Counted from the stretch's first letter, positions 47,229-58,831 are shown. The stretch: DNA of 64,000 nt from Montifringilla adamsi (GCA_017590115.1 JAGGNK010006448.1:3083987-3147986); one strand, 5' to 3'. Made by a program: numbers and translations. The notes: generated by a model from the letters alone, not told the origin.

Positions 47229-47292
47229 CACTCCAAACCAGTGCTGCAGATAAACCCTTGCACTCCAAACCAGTTCTGCAGATAAACCCTTG
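47229..47292. repeat. 32-bp tandem duplication
   Basis: Two adjacent 32-bp units (47229-47260 and 47261-47292) starting CACTCCAAACCAG differ at one base (GTGCTG versus GTTCTG). The near identity suggests a recent slippage or replication event. Confidence 0.95.
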
Positions 47293-47399
47293 CACCTACT
47301 GGCAAAGTTGGGTGTGGACCCATTTGGGATGGAAAGAGTTGAAGGCATTCCAGAAGGACTGGTCAGACCAAGTCACATACCAAGGAACTAGTGCTGCAT

Positions 47400-47489
47400 G
47401 GTGCTGGACAGTCAAATCCAAATGTTGGAAATAGAAGATCTTTAAGCTCCATACCAACCCAGGCCTTTCTATGATTCTATGGTTCTATA
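47400..47489 (+). mobile_element. CR1 LINE 3'-terminal fragment
   Basis: The sequence ends in three consecutive octamer-like units (TTTCTATG, ATTCTATG, GTTCTATA; 47466-47489), preceded by GATCTTTAAG and CCAACCCAGG, the standard CR1 3' UTR ending. Only about 90 bp are recognisable; the left boundary is uncertain. Confidence 0.85.
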
Positions 47490-47870
47490 CAGCAGAGCTC
47501 CCTGTTGCAGAGTGCTTGCACAGGCAGGGAGCCAGACAGAGGCTGCCCCTGCCAGCACCCATGCTCTGACCAAATTGCCTTTCATAGCACTGACTTTAGT
47601 GCAATGTTGTTGTAGAATAGCCAGCACTAACTACTAAGCACTGTGCTGTAAGAACTTCTCTGCAAAACACAGCCAGTTTTTGTGGAGGTCTCATAAAGCA
47701 ACAATTTCCCACATATTGCTTGATATTCATAATTACAGATGTTTCCTGGGAAGGGCTATCAATGGACTGGAGAATTTAAATGCCTATAAAGAACCTGATA
47801 AACCCCAAACTCTGAAATGGTCTGTGCTGTTACATGGATGTGTGAACATCTGGTAATATCCTTACTGAAC
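47490..47870. other. spacer between CR1 fragments
   Basis: No feature recognised in about 380 bp. Confidence 0.5.
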
Positions 47871-48066
47871 CATAGAATCATAGGATATCTCAGGCTGGAA
47901 GGGATCTGTAAGCATCATCAAGCCCAATGCAGGACTACCTAAAACTAAATCATATGACAAGGGTATCATGCAGAACCTCTTTGAACCCCTGACACGTGTG
48001 GTGCACCGACTACTTCCCAGAGGAGCCTGTTCCAGTGACTGCCCTCACTGAAGAAGTGAATTTTGA
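47871..48066 (-). mobile_element. CR1 LINE 3' fragment, minus strand
   Basis: It opens with CATAGAATCATAGGATATC, the reverse complement of a CR1 3' terminus, and continues through the antisense 3' UTR text (GGCTGGAAGGGATCTG, then GAGGAGCCTGTTCCAGTGA). It stops at about 48066, where a CR1 copy of opposite orientation begins. Confidence 0.92.
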
Positions 48067-48067
48067 G

Positions 48068-48519
48068 TCTAGAGAAGGGCGATGGAGCTGATAAAGCCTC
48101 TAGAGGGAAAGTTCTGTGAGGAGCAGCTGAGGGAACTGGAGTTGTTTAGCTTGAAGAAGAGGAAGCTCAGGGATGACCTCATTGCTCTCTACAACCACCT
48201 CAGAGTGTAGCCAGGTGGGAATCGGCCTCTACTCCCAGGCAACAAGTGACAGTATGAGAGGCAATAGTCAGCTACTCCAGGGGTCATTTAAGAATGGGTT
48301 GGATATTACGAGGAATTTCTCCACAGAAAGAGTGATTCAACATTGGAATAGAATGTCCAGGGAGGCAGTGGAGTCCCCATCCCTGGAACTGTTTAATGAG
48401 AGACTGGACATGGCACTTAGTGCTGTGGTCTAGTTGACCTGAAGGTGTTTGGTCTCACGTTGGGGTCAATGACCTCTGAGGTCTTTTCTAATTTAATTGA
48501 TTTTTTTGGTTCTGTGAAT
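48068..48519 (+). mobile_element. CR1 LINE 3' part with a still-open ORF2 C-terminus
   Basis: Forward CR1 text from the C-terminal part of ORF2 to a worn 3' end (TTTTGGTTCTGTGAA). The frame 48173-48433 is open for 86 codons and translates to the characteristic CR1 ORF2 tail, including HWNRMSREAVESPSLELF and the ending RLDMALSAVV, stopping where the family normally stops. The element is 5'-truncated, so no complete protein is encoded. It directly abuts the minus-strand CR1 piece, 5' end to 5' end. Confidence 0.95.
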
Positions 48520-51029
48520 GTACTAGTGGAGTTAGTGACACTCAGTGTGTCGCATCTTATAACTTGCTCATCTGTAAAATTGCTGTGATTTCTGGCTACT
48601 GGGGACTACCCTGAACAAGATGTTTTCTCCATGTCGTATGCTCAGAAGATATCATCCCTTCTTGCAGGGTATTTGGATGAAGTGGCAACTGAGGTTATAC
48701 CACTGAAGTTAAAAATCATTTTATGTTTCGCTGTGGAAAATAAACTGTTTCTCATGAAGAAATGGTAGCTCTTAAGACTTTAAGATTTGGGGAAAAATGG
48801 TGTTTTTTGGGAAAAAAAAGTGTTTTTTTTTCTAGATGTTTGTGTCTCTACTTCTCTATTACTGTACCATTTTTGCTTTGCTATGATATTTTTTGTATTT
48901 TCAACTAAATAATTTAGAATCATATGTATGTTTTAATGATAGAATTTTATGAACAGGTAGATGAGAGCATACAACATCAGCAAAGCAAATATGTGCTACC
49001 TTTGCTTGAAATAAGCTGAAACCACCGTAGGCTTCTTACTTTGCACTCAGTAGCAAAAACCATTCAGTCCTGTTGTCAGTCTGCTCTTTCTGGTGCCAGT
49101 AGTAACAGTTCACTTTGATTGAAAGATCCATCTGCCAGCCTAATAATAAAGCTTGGCTTGGAAACTGGAGCCTTTCTCTACCTTGAGACTGATGGCCAGC
49201 TGCTGAGATGATTTAGAGACTCAGTGCCGTATCCTCACTGCAGATGCCTGCTCCATGTGGTGCAGCTGCCCAGGCCTGAGGCTGTCCCTGAAACGTCCAG
49301 GGAGCCCCACAGCGCTTACTTCTAAAAGTGTTTAGATTTATTCTCACAGTGATATTCCCCAGGAGCATAAAGCACAGCAAGGGCAGGTACTAACCAGTGA
49401 CTTTCTCACAGCCTTGTACAGTAACTCTGCACTAATAGTTAAACTGATTTTGGTTTTTGTTTCTCCAGGTATACCAGCCTAAGGCAGTGTGAACATTCAT
49501 GCCTGTATCAAGGATGCAGCCACCTGCCCCAGTTCTTCCCTTCCACCCATGAGCCAAAAAGGGCCCTGGCTGCTTGTGACACAGCTCTTCTCTGGATTCC
49601 TGGTGTCCCATAACCTCCTACAGGCTGCACATAAGATCATCATTTTACAAGAAACTGTAAGTGTAAGCCCTCACTTGGAGATTGATTGGAAATTGCCTAT
49701 TTGCTCCTGCCACTGTTCTCTCACTTACTTTCCAGTCACTCACCATTTGGGATCTTAGTAACTTTCTCCTCTGCTGTCCTCTCCTGTTTCCCCTCAGCTA
49801 ACGTCAATGTTTCTTCTTTCAACTCCTCCATCCCATAGCAGTGACAGTTTACATCCCAGACAGCAAATTTTCCCCTTTCTCTTCCCAGCCTTTAAAGAAG
49901 CCTCACTTAAATGAATCAAAGAATTCTGTCACCATGAACTACAATGAGAATATAAACTACCTCACCCAAACAGTGCCACACAGTTAGAAGAATACTATTT
50001 TTTTTTTAAAAATCATAGGGAGTTTCAATGGGACTTGGTGACCTGAAGTGGGAAATCAGCCAAAAGTCTGTGTTGTCTTGTCTTTTGACATCTTTTCCAG
50101 AAGAATTAGATTAACTGTTGTAGAAAGTTTCTTCAATTCAGTATTCCCAACTCTAGGCTCAGGAGAGCTATGTGGAGGCCACAGCAAACTTCCAGCAAAA
50201 CTCCTTCACTCGGTATTACAACTATTTGTTCTGTGTGCTAATTTCCACCAAGGGCAAAATACAACCCAGAACCCAATCTAAATTCAAAATGTCTTTATAC
50301 ATAGGGTGAAAGAAGGCACAGCAGGAAGTTTAGTGTCTAAAATTTTATACCAGCCCTTGTTTTCAAAGTGCCACAAACAGATCTGTGACCACCACATCCC
50401 TCCCTTTCTTCTTAGATGACTATGGGCAGTGCTAATGTGGTTTGGAGTCTGCCAAGGACTAACCTTTTGCTTCAGTTTTGCCCCTGGGCTGGTTTGAGAG
50501 AAGGCTGGTTCCTTACTCCAGCTAATTAACTCCCAGCTAGTCATCGGAGCTCTCTGCAATAATGCCCCACAGCAGGGAGCAAAGGCAAATCTTGCGGAAC
50601 CTGGGGAACAAAGAGCAACTGCATTAGCAGTGGATGTAAAATATTTCATTTTGTATTACATCCCACACTGCAACAGCTGTTTCTCCTTGCTAGGAAAAGA
50701 AAAGATAGATTTAAATAAATAAAGACACGTGCTTCTTACAGATAATTATATTTTACAGCTCTATTTCGTCTTCTACTAAGGTAGGGGTTGTGGTACAGGC
50801 ATTTTGTAAGCTATTTCTCTCAGTACATCATCAATGTTGTCTCATCTTAAACATGTACCGTTTCGTCACCACAAAAGGAAGTATAATTTAAAATTATAAC
50901 AGATATTTTATTGATGTGTCCTGTTCTGTGTGGAGTTGTTCAAGATTAAAAACTAAGAGAGATTTGATTGGAGAAAATACTGTTGAAGAGACTGAAATCT
51001 CCCCTGGCTCAGGTCATGGCCCTCAAGCA
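48520..51029. other. non-coding DNA; pyrimidine-rich patch at about 49760-49900
   Basis: A minus-strand frame of 121 codons (50649-50284) and a plus-strand frame of 89 codons (49489-49758) have no recognisable content. A TTTCTCCAG acceptor-like string ends at 49468, but the frame behind it has an early stop. No element termini were seen. Confidence 0.5.
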
Positions 51030-51395
51030 CATTTGATTACACCAAAATAATTCCTGGAAATGTTTGTTCAACCTATTTGTAAAAACACTGGAGACTGCAA
51101 CTCTACAACCTCCCCAGGCTGTGCACATCAGCACTTCATCATCCCTATGATTAGAAACTCCTCTTTCAAGGTCAGAACAACATTTCCCTTTACTGCAATT
51201 ACTCCCTCTATTTTCAATGCTCACAGGGAATAATTTACAGCTGCTCTTTCTGCAAAACTACTCGAAGACCATTATTATGCCTTTTGATCTTTTCCAGACC
51301 GAACTATTTCTTCCAATCTTTCCTCACATACCTTGTCTCTTAATCCACGAATCTTTTTTCTCTCTTTCTCACTCCATTTCCTTCTCCATCTCTTA
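51030..51395 (-). mobile_element. old CR1/L3-type LINE fragment, minus strand
   Basis: The order of short matches follows an older CR1-like consensus read in antisense: TTGTTCAACCTATTTGTAAA, then CTCTACAACCTCCCCAGGC, then ATGATTAGAAA, then TTGCTGCAA-like TTACTGCAATTA, then CCATTATTATGCC, then CTTTTCCAGACCGAACTA, then TTCAATC-like TCCAATCTTTCCTCACATA. It differs from the younger copies in this window and is more diverged, with indels. Both ends are approximate. Confidence 0.7.
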
Positions 51396-52550
51396 CAGGT
51401 GGTCTGAATCATTCTCAGAACCAACTCAGCTCAACAAAAGCTGTAATTCATGTCTTGATTTAAGTCCAAGATCAGTCATGTAGATTTATTTGTCTGTAAA
51501 GTTTGTCTTCACAAGGGAAGAGTGTGTCTTCACTCCTCACAGCCTATGGAAATCCAGCTAATCCCATCAGTGGAGTCTAGAGATTTATTCAGATTATCCT
51601 GAAGTAGACTGATTCACCCAGCTAAACAGCTCTGAAGACTCCACTGGGCCCAGTGCCCTTGATTAGACATGGAAAACGAATACTTTTTAAGCTGTCTTTA
51701 GGTATCCTGCCCAGCATCCAGCTATTGATCCAGAAGGACACAGTCTCCGACAGCCTCCGTGTCGCAACACCAGCCACATGTGTAAGATGCCCTGTGATAT
51801 CTCAACGTGTAGAGATGGCCTCAGGTGTTCATATTTTGGCAGCCAATAAGAGCCCACAGCTGCCATGTAGATTCTTACAAGATCAAGGTAAGAATCTGCA
51901 AGATCAAGGTCAGGTGCAAATTCAGAGCCTTACTGTCTGCCTTGTCTTACAAACAGGAAGAGTTAGACATGACAACAGGAGTTGTGCACAGAGTCTGTAA
52001 TGATAAACACTGCACATCCCATAATAAAAGGATGTTATAACTTATTTGTATATGGGAAAAAATTGTAATGTCCACAAGTAGTCAGTCTTACCAGCAGAGG
52101 AGAATGCTCTGGGCTTTTTTTCATTCTGGGTATTATATCTCAATGCTGACATTCTGGGACAACATTTGTTGGAAGCAGAGAGGGATTCCAGAATAAAAAA
52201 TTATTATTATTGTTCTAAACTGAGGATGAGAAGATGTTTGCTGCTGAAAACAAATGTGGTATTCATCTTTCAGCTTAAAAGATTTTGGCTGTTGTGACAG
52301 CTAAACCACCCTCCCTCCTCTTCCTGCTGCACAAATAAATATGAATTAAATGATTGCTTGCAGCTGCTGTGTTTACACCTTAAAAAATTTCATGTAGAAA
52401 AATGGATGATCTTTCAAAGTTCCATTAAATCTGGAAAAATTAATTCTACAGGGGTGAAAAGTAGTATCAAGAGGAACATTTGAGCTTGTGGTGTATGTGA
52501 CACAATGAATGAATGAAAGTTATTGCTCAATTAAAAATAATTTTCATAAA
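51396..52550. other. non-coding DNA; short direct repeat at about 51877-51912
   Basis: CAAGATCAAGGT occurs twice, about 22 bp apart. The 115-codon forward frame at 51653-52000 has no recognised domain. A short ATT-repeat occurs near 52199. Confidence 0.5.
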
Positions 52551-53372
52551 ATCATAGAATGGTTTGGGTTGGAAGAAATCTTAAAGACCATCTCATTCAA
52601 ACGCCCTGCTGTGGGTAGGGACACCTTCCACTAGATGAGGTTGCTCAGGCCCTGTTCAGGCTGGCCCAAACACTTCCAGGGATGAGACATCCACACCTTC
52701 CCTGAGTAACCTGTTCCAGTGCTACACCACTCTCTAAATAAGGATTTTTTTTCATAATATCTGATGTAACCCTACTCTCTTTCAGTTTAAAACCCTGTCC
52801 CCTGCCTGCCCATATGAAAAGTCCCTCTCCCTCTTTTTAATAAGCCCTCTTTAGGTAGGGCAAGGAAGGCTGCAGTGAGGTCTCCCCAGAGCCTTCTCTT
52901 CTTCAGGCTGAGCAATCCCAGCTCTCAGCCTATCTTTGTAGGATAGGTGCGTCATCCCTGTGATCATATTTGTGGCCCTTCCCTTGGCCTGTTCTAACAA
53001 GTCCACATCCTTGTTGTGCTGAGGGCTCCAAAGCTGGATGCAGCAACCCAGGTGGGGTCCCATGAGGGCTGAGAAGAGGGGGGAGAATCACCTCCCTTGG
53101 CCTTCCGGAGACTCTGCTTTTGGTGCAGCCCAGGATGCAGTTGGTTTTCTGGTCTGTGAGCCACACTCATGACTCACGTCCTGCTTTTCACCCATGAGGA
53201 TTTGCAAGTCCTTCTCAGCAGAGCTTGTCTCAATGACTTCTCCCCATCTGTACTGATATCTGAGAAAGCACACACTCAAGTGCAGCATCTTGCACTTGGG
53301 CTTGTTGAACAGCATGAGGTTCTCATGACCCCTCTTCTCAATTTTATCTGTGTTGGATGCTTCCTCCAAGTA
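52551..53372 (-). mobile_element. CR1 LINE, 5'-truncated, minus strand
   Basis: It begins with ATCATAGAATGGTTTGGGTT, the reverse complement of a CR1 3' end. Reading the minus strand, 53369-53088 gives NLMLFNKPKCKMLHL and SSAEKDLQIL, blocks of the CR1 ORF2 region after the reverse-transcriptase domain. Frames then shift, and 53063-52851 gives GCCIQLWSPQHNKDVDLLEQ, the next CR1 block. At least two frameshifts separate these pieces, so the copy is dead. It is the longest CR1 remnant here (about 820 bp). Confidence 0.95.
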
Positions 53373-55393
53373 CCATTCTGGATCAAATGTTCATGTGGGA
53401 AACAGTATGCAAGATGAGTAAAGGAGGGAGGTTAGAAATGAAATTTGAAGAAGTGACAAGTTGTCAAGCTCAACAAAAACCTGAAGATCCCCTCTAAAAC
53501 TGATGTAGACACTGTGATATGTGGCATGCCAAGGGTAGGAGACAACAAAGATGACTCAGTAAGCAATCTCTTGCTGGATAATCTGGGTGAAGATGCCTGC
53601 ATTGCTAATAAAGTATCGACCCTTCCACTTAAATTTAATTTCTCTGACCTCCTCTGAATGTTTTCTTGAGACAGTTCAGATGGGATTAACTGTTTTCCAG
53701 GAAAGCAATGCTCTATTTCAGGACAAGAGACTTGCAGCCAGCATAAAGTAACTGCACAATCCCTGCAGGAGTCCAGCCCCTCACCACTCTCACTTGGTCT
53801 CTCCTTGCAGATTATTACCTTTTATCTCCTCCTGACCTGAGAAAAGTTAGTCTTATTTCTGCTCATCCTCCTGAACATTTTCAGTATTTGCAGCTAACCA
53901 GGAAATTCGAGTCAGTATCATATTTATCATACTCACCTTAAACAATTTATTTCAAAATACAACAAAACAAAAGTGTGCCAAACTGTTCTCTCAATACTAT
54001 TCTGTATAGACATTTTTGCTGATGCTAAAAAACCAGTCAAAAAGGGTAGGACATTGAGTTGTGGGTTAACATTTGCTGGACTAAAAAGCTTTTTCCATCC
54101 CCTAGTAAGCCAGTCAATAAAATTCAGCTCCATGTTCCAGGGTGTCCATGTGCAGTTTTGAGTCCTCAGCTGCCTTTTGACAACCTTTTCTTCCTGACAC
54201 ACTGTGCAATACTGTTGGTCAGTTCCAGGAAGAAACTGGATGTGAAAATACCCAGTGAGACTGATTATATTCCTAAGCATGTTCTCCCAAGGCGCAGTTA
54301 GCTTTGAACAATGTTTCAGTTAAAACTTCCTTTTTGCTTTTGACAGATGAATAACAAGTTCTTAGTGGTGTAGTGGTTCATTTTGTAAGCTTTAGAACAA
54401 GGTTGTAGCCTTTCTACCAGCACTGCTTTTAGAAAGGCTTGTATTTCTTGTATTCATAACTGAATTTAGTGCAATAAATGTATTAAATTGCTAACCTGAG
54501 CTAGTAAACTTGGCATTTGTAAGTGAAGACTGTTCCCATCCTTTTGCCGTTCTGTTCAGCAGAATGTATAGCAGCTATACGTTACAAAAGTGAGGGAAAT
54601 TACATAAATTGGAAACTACCAGATTAAAAAGACATGTTTCTGCTTTAATTTGGTGTTATAATTAGTTTCTCTTTTCCTCCTTTTTTTCTGCCCACTCCTC
54701 CCCTCAAAATGCTCAAATGCTTATCCTCAGTGTGCTGGAATTCAATATATTAAAATATTGAATCTACTCTTGTTTGCCTACATGTATATTGAAATTCAAA
54801 CCTTTTCTTGGAAATCAAGATACTCAGGAGGCTTTCAAACATAGCATTTTCTGATGTTGATACTTTGTTGTTTTGATTTTGCTGCTGTATATTAACACAG
54901 TTTAGACAATGTTTTAGTAATTGTTGCTTGAAGGCCACAATGGAAATGCATGGCCATGCAACAGGTTTCCTGGAGCCTGAAGTAAGAGGCAGCATCAGCA
55001 GTCCCTGCTACAACCCTTGCAAGGGGTGATATGGCTCCCCCTGAACCAGCTTGTTTTCAGAGCTCAACAGAGATGGCAGCAGCAGGGCCAAAAAACCATC
55101 TGGTTTGGGCTGGAGCTTCAAGTATCCCAAAAACTAGCTCCTCAAGATAATAGAGAAGATCCAGATTTAGCTAAACCGGTCTGTAAGACTTCAAAAAGAA
55201 AGGGTTCAGGTGCTTTAAATGGCAAGTCAAGGACTGCTTTCATCTTAGTTCATCTGAGGGTTCAAACATATGTAAAGGCTTTCAGGGTTTTGCATTATGG
55301 AATAAACATTTCAAATTGTTTAAGATTAGTACTCGTACTTAAAAATAAATATTTCATATGTTTCATTTGAGAACAGGCTTTTCTCTTTCAAAG
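53373..55393. other. non-coding DNA, nothing recognised
   Basis: Opposed frames at 53933-54301 and a 117-codon forward frame at 55017-55370 have no recognisable motif. A 7-bp-arm palindrome (GTATAGC-A-GCTATAC) lies near 54567. The interval ends with the left copy of the LTR flanking repeat, TTCAAAG (55387-55393). Confidence 0.5.
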
Positions 55394-55966
55394 TGTCCCA
55401 GGTTTGGCTTGGATTGTCAAATTTCTTCTTAGGAGCTGGTGCAGTGCTCTGTTTTGGATTTTTTATGAGAGTTATGATGATAACATAGTGACATTTTAGT
55501 TGTTACTGAGTGATGTTTATTCTTAAGGCGAGAGGTTTTCCCTCGACTTTAGTCCCCCATGCTCTGCCCATTGAGCAGGTGCACAAGAAGGTGAGAGGAG
55601 CTCCACCAGGACATCTGACCAAACTGGCCAAAGGGATGTTCCATAACACAGAAAGTCATGCTCAGTGTATAAAATGCAGAGAGTTGTCTGGGAGTTGCCA
55701 ATCAGTTCTCTGGGATGGGGTGGGCACAGGTCAGCAAGTAGTGAGCAATTGTATTTTAGGGTTTTAATTTTCTGTCTTGCTCCTTCCTTTATGTCATAGT
55801 TATCTTTATTATGTTATTTACATTTTTTTTTCCAAATATTAAACTGTTCTTATCTCAAGCCACAAGTTTTACTGCTTTTCTGAGTCTCTTCCTTGTCCCA
55901 CTTGGGAAGGAAAGGGAGTGAGCAGCTGCTTTTCCACCTTAGTTGCCACCTGGGGCTAAACCACAA
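55394..55966 (+). mobile_element. solo LTR of an endogenous retrovirus
   Basis: A segment of about 573 bp starts TGTCCCAGG and ends near AAACCACAA. It has a TATA box (TATAAAA, 55668-55674) and downstream T-rich and pyrimidine-rich sequence, the layout of a retroviral U3-R-U5. It resembles a very common songbird LTR family. The 7-bp string TTCAAAG flanks it exactly on both sides (55387-55393 and 55967-55973) and is read as a target-site duplication. If the LTR ends at the canonical CA (55965), the duplication is 8 bp with one mismatch. No internal viral genes adjoin it, so recombination between two LTRs probably removed them. The exact 3' boundary is uncertain by one to four bases. Confidence 0.85.
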
Positions 55967-56396
55967 TTCAAAGTAATAATAATAAGTCCCAGCCAAAGAG
56001 TGTAAAATGCAGTCAGTGATCTTCTACTCCTCCTTACCAAGCATTTTGGGTGCCACTGGTGAAAAGTGCCACAGAATTTTCCATTGTGATAACATTGTGA
56101 TAGTTACTGTTGTTAAAATTGAATTCAATTTAGATGGGGGACACAGTATTTGAAGCAAAACTAAAATGGCTAAATAAAAGTGCCTTATTTGTATTTTCCA
56201 AAGCATTTCTAACCACATCTGAGAAAGATATCAACACCTGAGACTGTTAACTGTGGGAGCACATGTTATTTTTTCTCAAGAATATTGCTTGTCATTTTGT
56301 GTCAAGAAAATAAAGTATTTCCATTACTTCTAGGATTTCCAATCAATGTGTAATCTTGAAAAGGTTCCCAACAGTGTTTTGCAAAGGAACCCAAAT
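55967..56396. other. non-coding spacer with right-hand LTR flank repeat
   Basis: It starts with TTCAAAG, the right copy of the duplication flanking the LTR, then AATAATAATAA. Nothing else was recognised. Confidence 0.55.
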
Positions 56397-56592
56397 ACCA
56401 TAGCTTATCCTTACTTGGAAGGGACCCACAAGCTTCACCAAGCCCAACTCCTGGCCCTGCACAGGACCACTCCAAGAGTCACACCATGAGCCTGACAGCG
56501 CTGTCCAAACGCTTCTTGAGCTCTGGCAGCCTTGTTTCTGTAACCGCTTCTCTGGGAGCCTGTCCCAGTGCATGACCACCCTCCCAAATTAG
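56397..56592 (-). mobile_element. CR1 LINE 3' fragment, minus strand
   Basis: Antisense CR1 3' UTR text: TTGGAAGGGACCCACAAGC, then CACCAAGCCCAACTCCTGG, then TCTGGGAGCCTGTCCCAGTG. The terminal octamers are eroded at the left end (ACCATAGCTTATCC). Confidence 0.88.
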
Positions 56593-58753
56593 GAAGGAAA
56601 CATAGAAGATTTATGTGGTGTGTTTAACAGAGAGTGAACTTCTCAAACTGCTCTCAAATTTTTCAAAATATACTTAACATAACTGACCTTAATTAAGCCA
56701 CTAAAACTGCTCCCTTAATTTCTGCTAATTCTCAAGTCCTTCTTCTGCTATCCACAACTTCTTTTGTCTTTTGGCTCATTAGAAAAAAGCATTTACTAAT
56801 AAGATAATTTTCTTTGTGTGGGCAGACATCTGCTTCTAATTTATGTTTCAAAAGCCTGACAGAGTCTCTATCAGCTTACAGTGATGTGACAGTGCTCATT
56901 TTACTGTGCTTCACAGAAAGAATCTTTTCAAAAGTTTGGTACATTCAGATATATTGAAAATTATAGTTTTGTTAGTTCCCAATGTGATTGCCTCACAGCG
57001 ATAGTCTATCATGTTTTGGAAGACTTTTTGGAGAGGAAAAGCAAGCTATTCTTACTGTGCCATGTGCTGTGTACTTACTTTGTATTAGGAAAACATTCTA
57101 ACACCTTAATATTATTAAAAGTCATGTGCTATTATCTGGTACACAAAGGTCATATATGCTAGCAGGAGAGTGTATCTCAGCAGAAAATAGCGGGAAAAGA
57201 ATACAGGCAGTATGCTATGGGTATAGATACATATTCTTTGGAAACCCAAAGAGTTGTTTGCTACTCTCCAGATTGTATAATTATTATTAATATTTAAAGA
57301 GTAACTACATAAATATAGGTTTTCAGAAGCAGGAAAGAGGGTGTGAGCAAGTAAATGAAATCTTGGCATCTAACCAACTAAACAGATTTTTTTTTCAAGC
57401 TTGATTAGGGGAGTTTTCAAGAACTGCAGTACATTCAAGCAGAGGAGATTTCTTCGGGCTGGGTGAGCAGTCTTTCAGCTAAGCAGTGTTGACACGTACA
57501 TTGTGCCAACTTTGTAGTTAGGGAGAGTAATTCAACTTGCAGTGTCACAAGTTTGTTTATAAACAATACATTTATGTAAAATAAATAAAAGCAGTTTAAG
57601 TCACATGGAAATAAGTTGGAATCTGAAGGAGCTAAGGAACAGCTTTGTGATAAACATTGCCTTAAAGATGGTGTAAACTGTTTCAAAAAATTTATGCAAA
57701 GTGCATAATTACAGCATTCTTTAATGTATATTTCCCCTTCTTTCTTTACCAATAACCAAAAAAGAAATTTTGCTTGGATTTCTAAATGATTCTTCATCTT
57801 TATCTGGGTAGCTGGGATTTGCTACTCTAACAGCTGTGGACAAAACCATTAAAATTTTAATAATAAGGAAAAAGAAAACTCTATCCTTGCATAAAGGATC
57901 AAAAGCAAAATATAAAATATATTCAGTCTCTCTAGGTCAATTCATATTCTCTTCTTATTTTTTAAATTAACATAATTTCAATAGTTGCAGTCCAGGAAAT
58001 TCCAATTTACATCACTGTTGCATCAAATTTTTAGCCATTTATATTCTGATGCTCTTTAAAGATTGTATTTTCTGATAATTTATTTTCATCAGTTGCTTGC
58101 TGATTCAAACAGCATCAGCAATTTTGTTACTGCTTGAAACTGGAATATAGGAAAATGTTATATTTACTTTAATTTTAAGCATTATTTTTCTTCAGAGGGG
58201 CATAAATCTTAAAGATGCCTATAAAAATATTGGTTTTATTCTGATAAAAATGGGCTGAAGTAGTTTAGAGCTCATGCTCCTGGAGAATCTAAAACTATTC
58301 TCATTTACACTTTAGAATCTATAATGCAGTGCCAACTCTGAACATCGCTGGGAAACAAGGACCAAGTACTTGACTGCATTTCTAGTCATGCTGGGTCAAA
58401 TAAAACAAATAAACAAGCCAACTTCGCTATGACAGTTATGGAGAAAATGCAGGAGTAGAATAATCAACTTTTGCTCTTTTAGCAGTTTAATGTAAAAATC
58501 AATATGTGACGTCTGTTCCATTACCAATGGCAAAAATTTTAAATAAAGATGAATATCATTAGACCTGCATGTCCAATAAGGCAAGATGGAAAATAATATT
58601 TTACTAACTCAGGCTGATGAATAGCTGATACATCGAAGTAGCAGGGGAGGTCGTGCATTTTATCTGCATGGTACTCTTCAGTCACAACCACTGCGGAGCA
58701 TCTCACACAGTCTGGAATTACCAGGAAGCAGCAATGACCATGGATACCACCTG
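56593..58753. other. AT-rich non-coding DNA, nothing recognised
   Basis: A minus-strand frame of 120 codons at 57797-57435 has no recognisable domain. No repeats. Confidence 0.55.
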
Positions 58754-58831
58754 TCCATGGTGGGGGAGTTGGACTATATCATTTTTCATCTCCCTTCCAA
58801 CCCAGATCATTCTGTGATTTTATTATTCTAT
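58754..58831 (+). mobile_element. CR1 LINE 3'-terminal fragment
   Basis: About 78 bp of the CR1 3' UTR: GGGGGAGTTGGACTATATC, then CTCCCTTCCAACCCAGATCA, then TTCTGTGATTTTATTATTCTA, the last being worn terminal octamers. Upstream sequence (58640-58753) may belong to the same copy but was not recognised. Confidence 0.85.

Noticed and set aside
46822..47295. A 157-codon minus-strand frame as a gene
   Set aside because: No recognisable domain. Its first part is created by the 32-bp tandem duplication, and forward frames overlap it.
49469..49655. A spliced exon between a TTTCTCCAG acceptor-like site and a GTAAGTG donor-like site
   Set aside because: The frame that is open across most of the interval has a TAA at 49480 near the acceptor, and another tested frame has an early TGA. 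Splice-like strings are common by chance.
50284..50649. A 121-codon minus-strand frame as a gene
   Set aside because: No motif, no splice or start context, and isolated in AT-rich DNA.
55017..55370. A 117-codon forward frame as a gene
   Set aside because: No known motif. It is Gln- and Lys-rich in parts, with an AT-rich tail ending in a chance stop. A second ATG in another frame is closed after about 25 codons.
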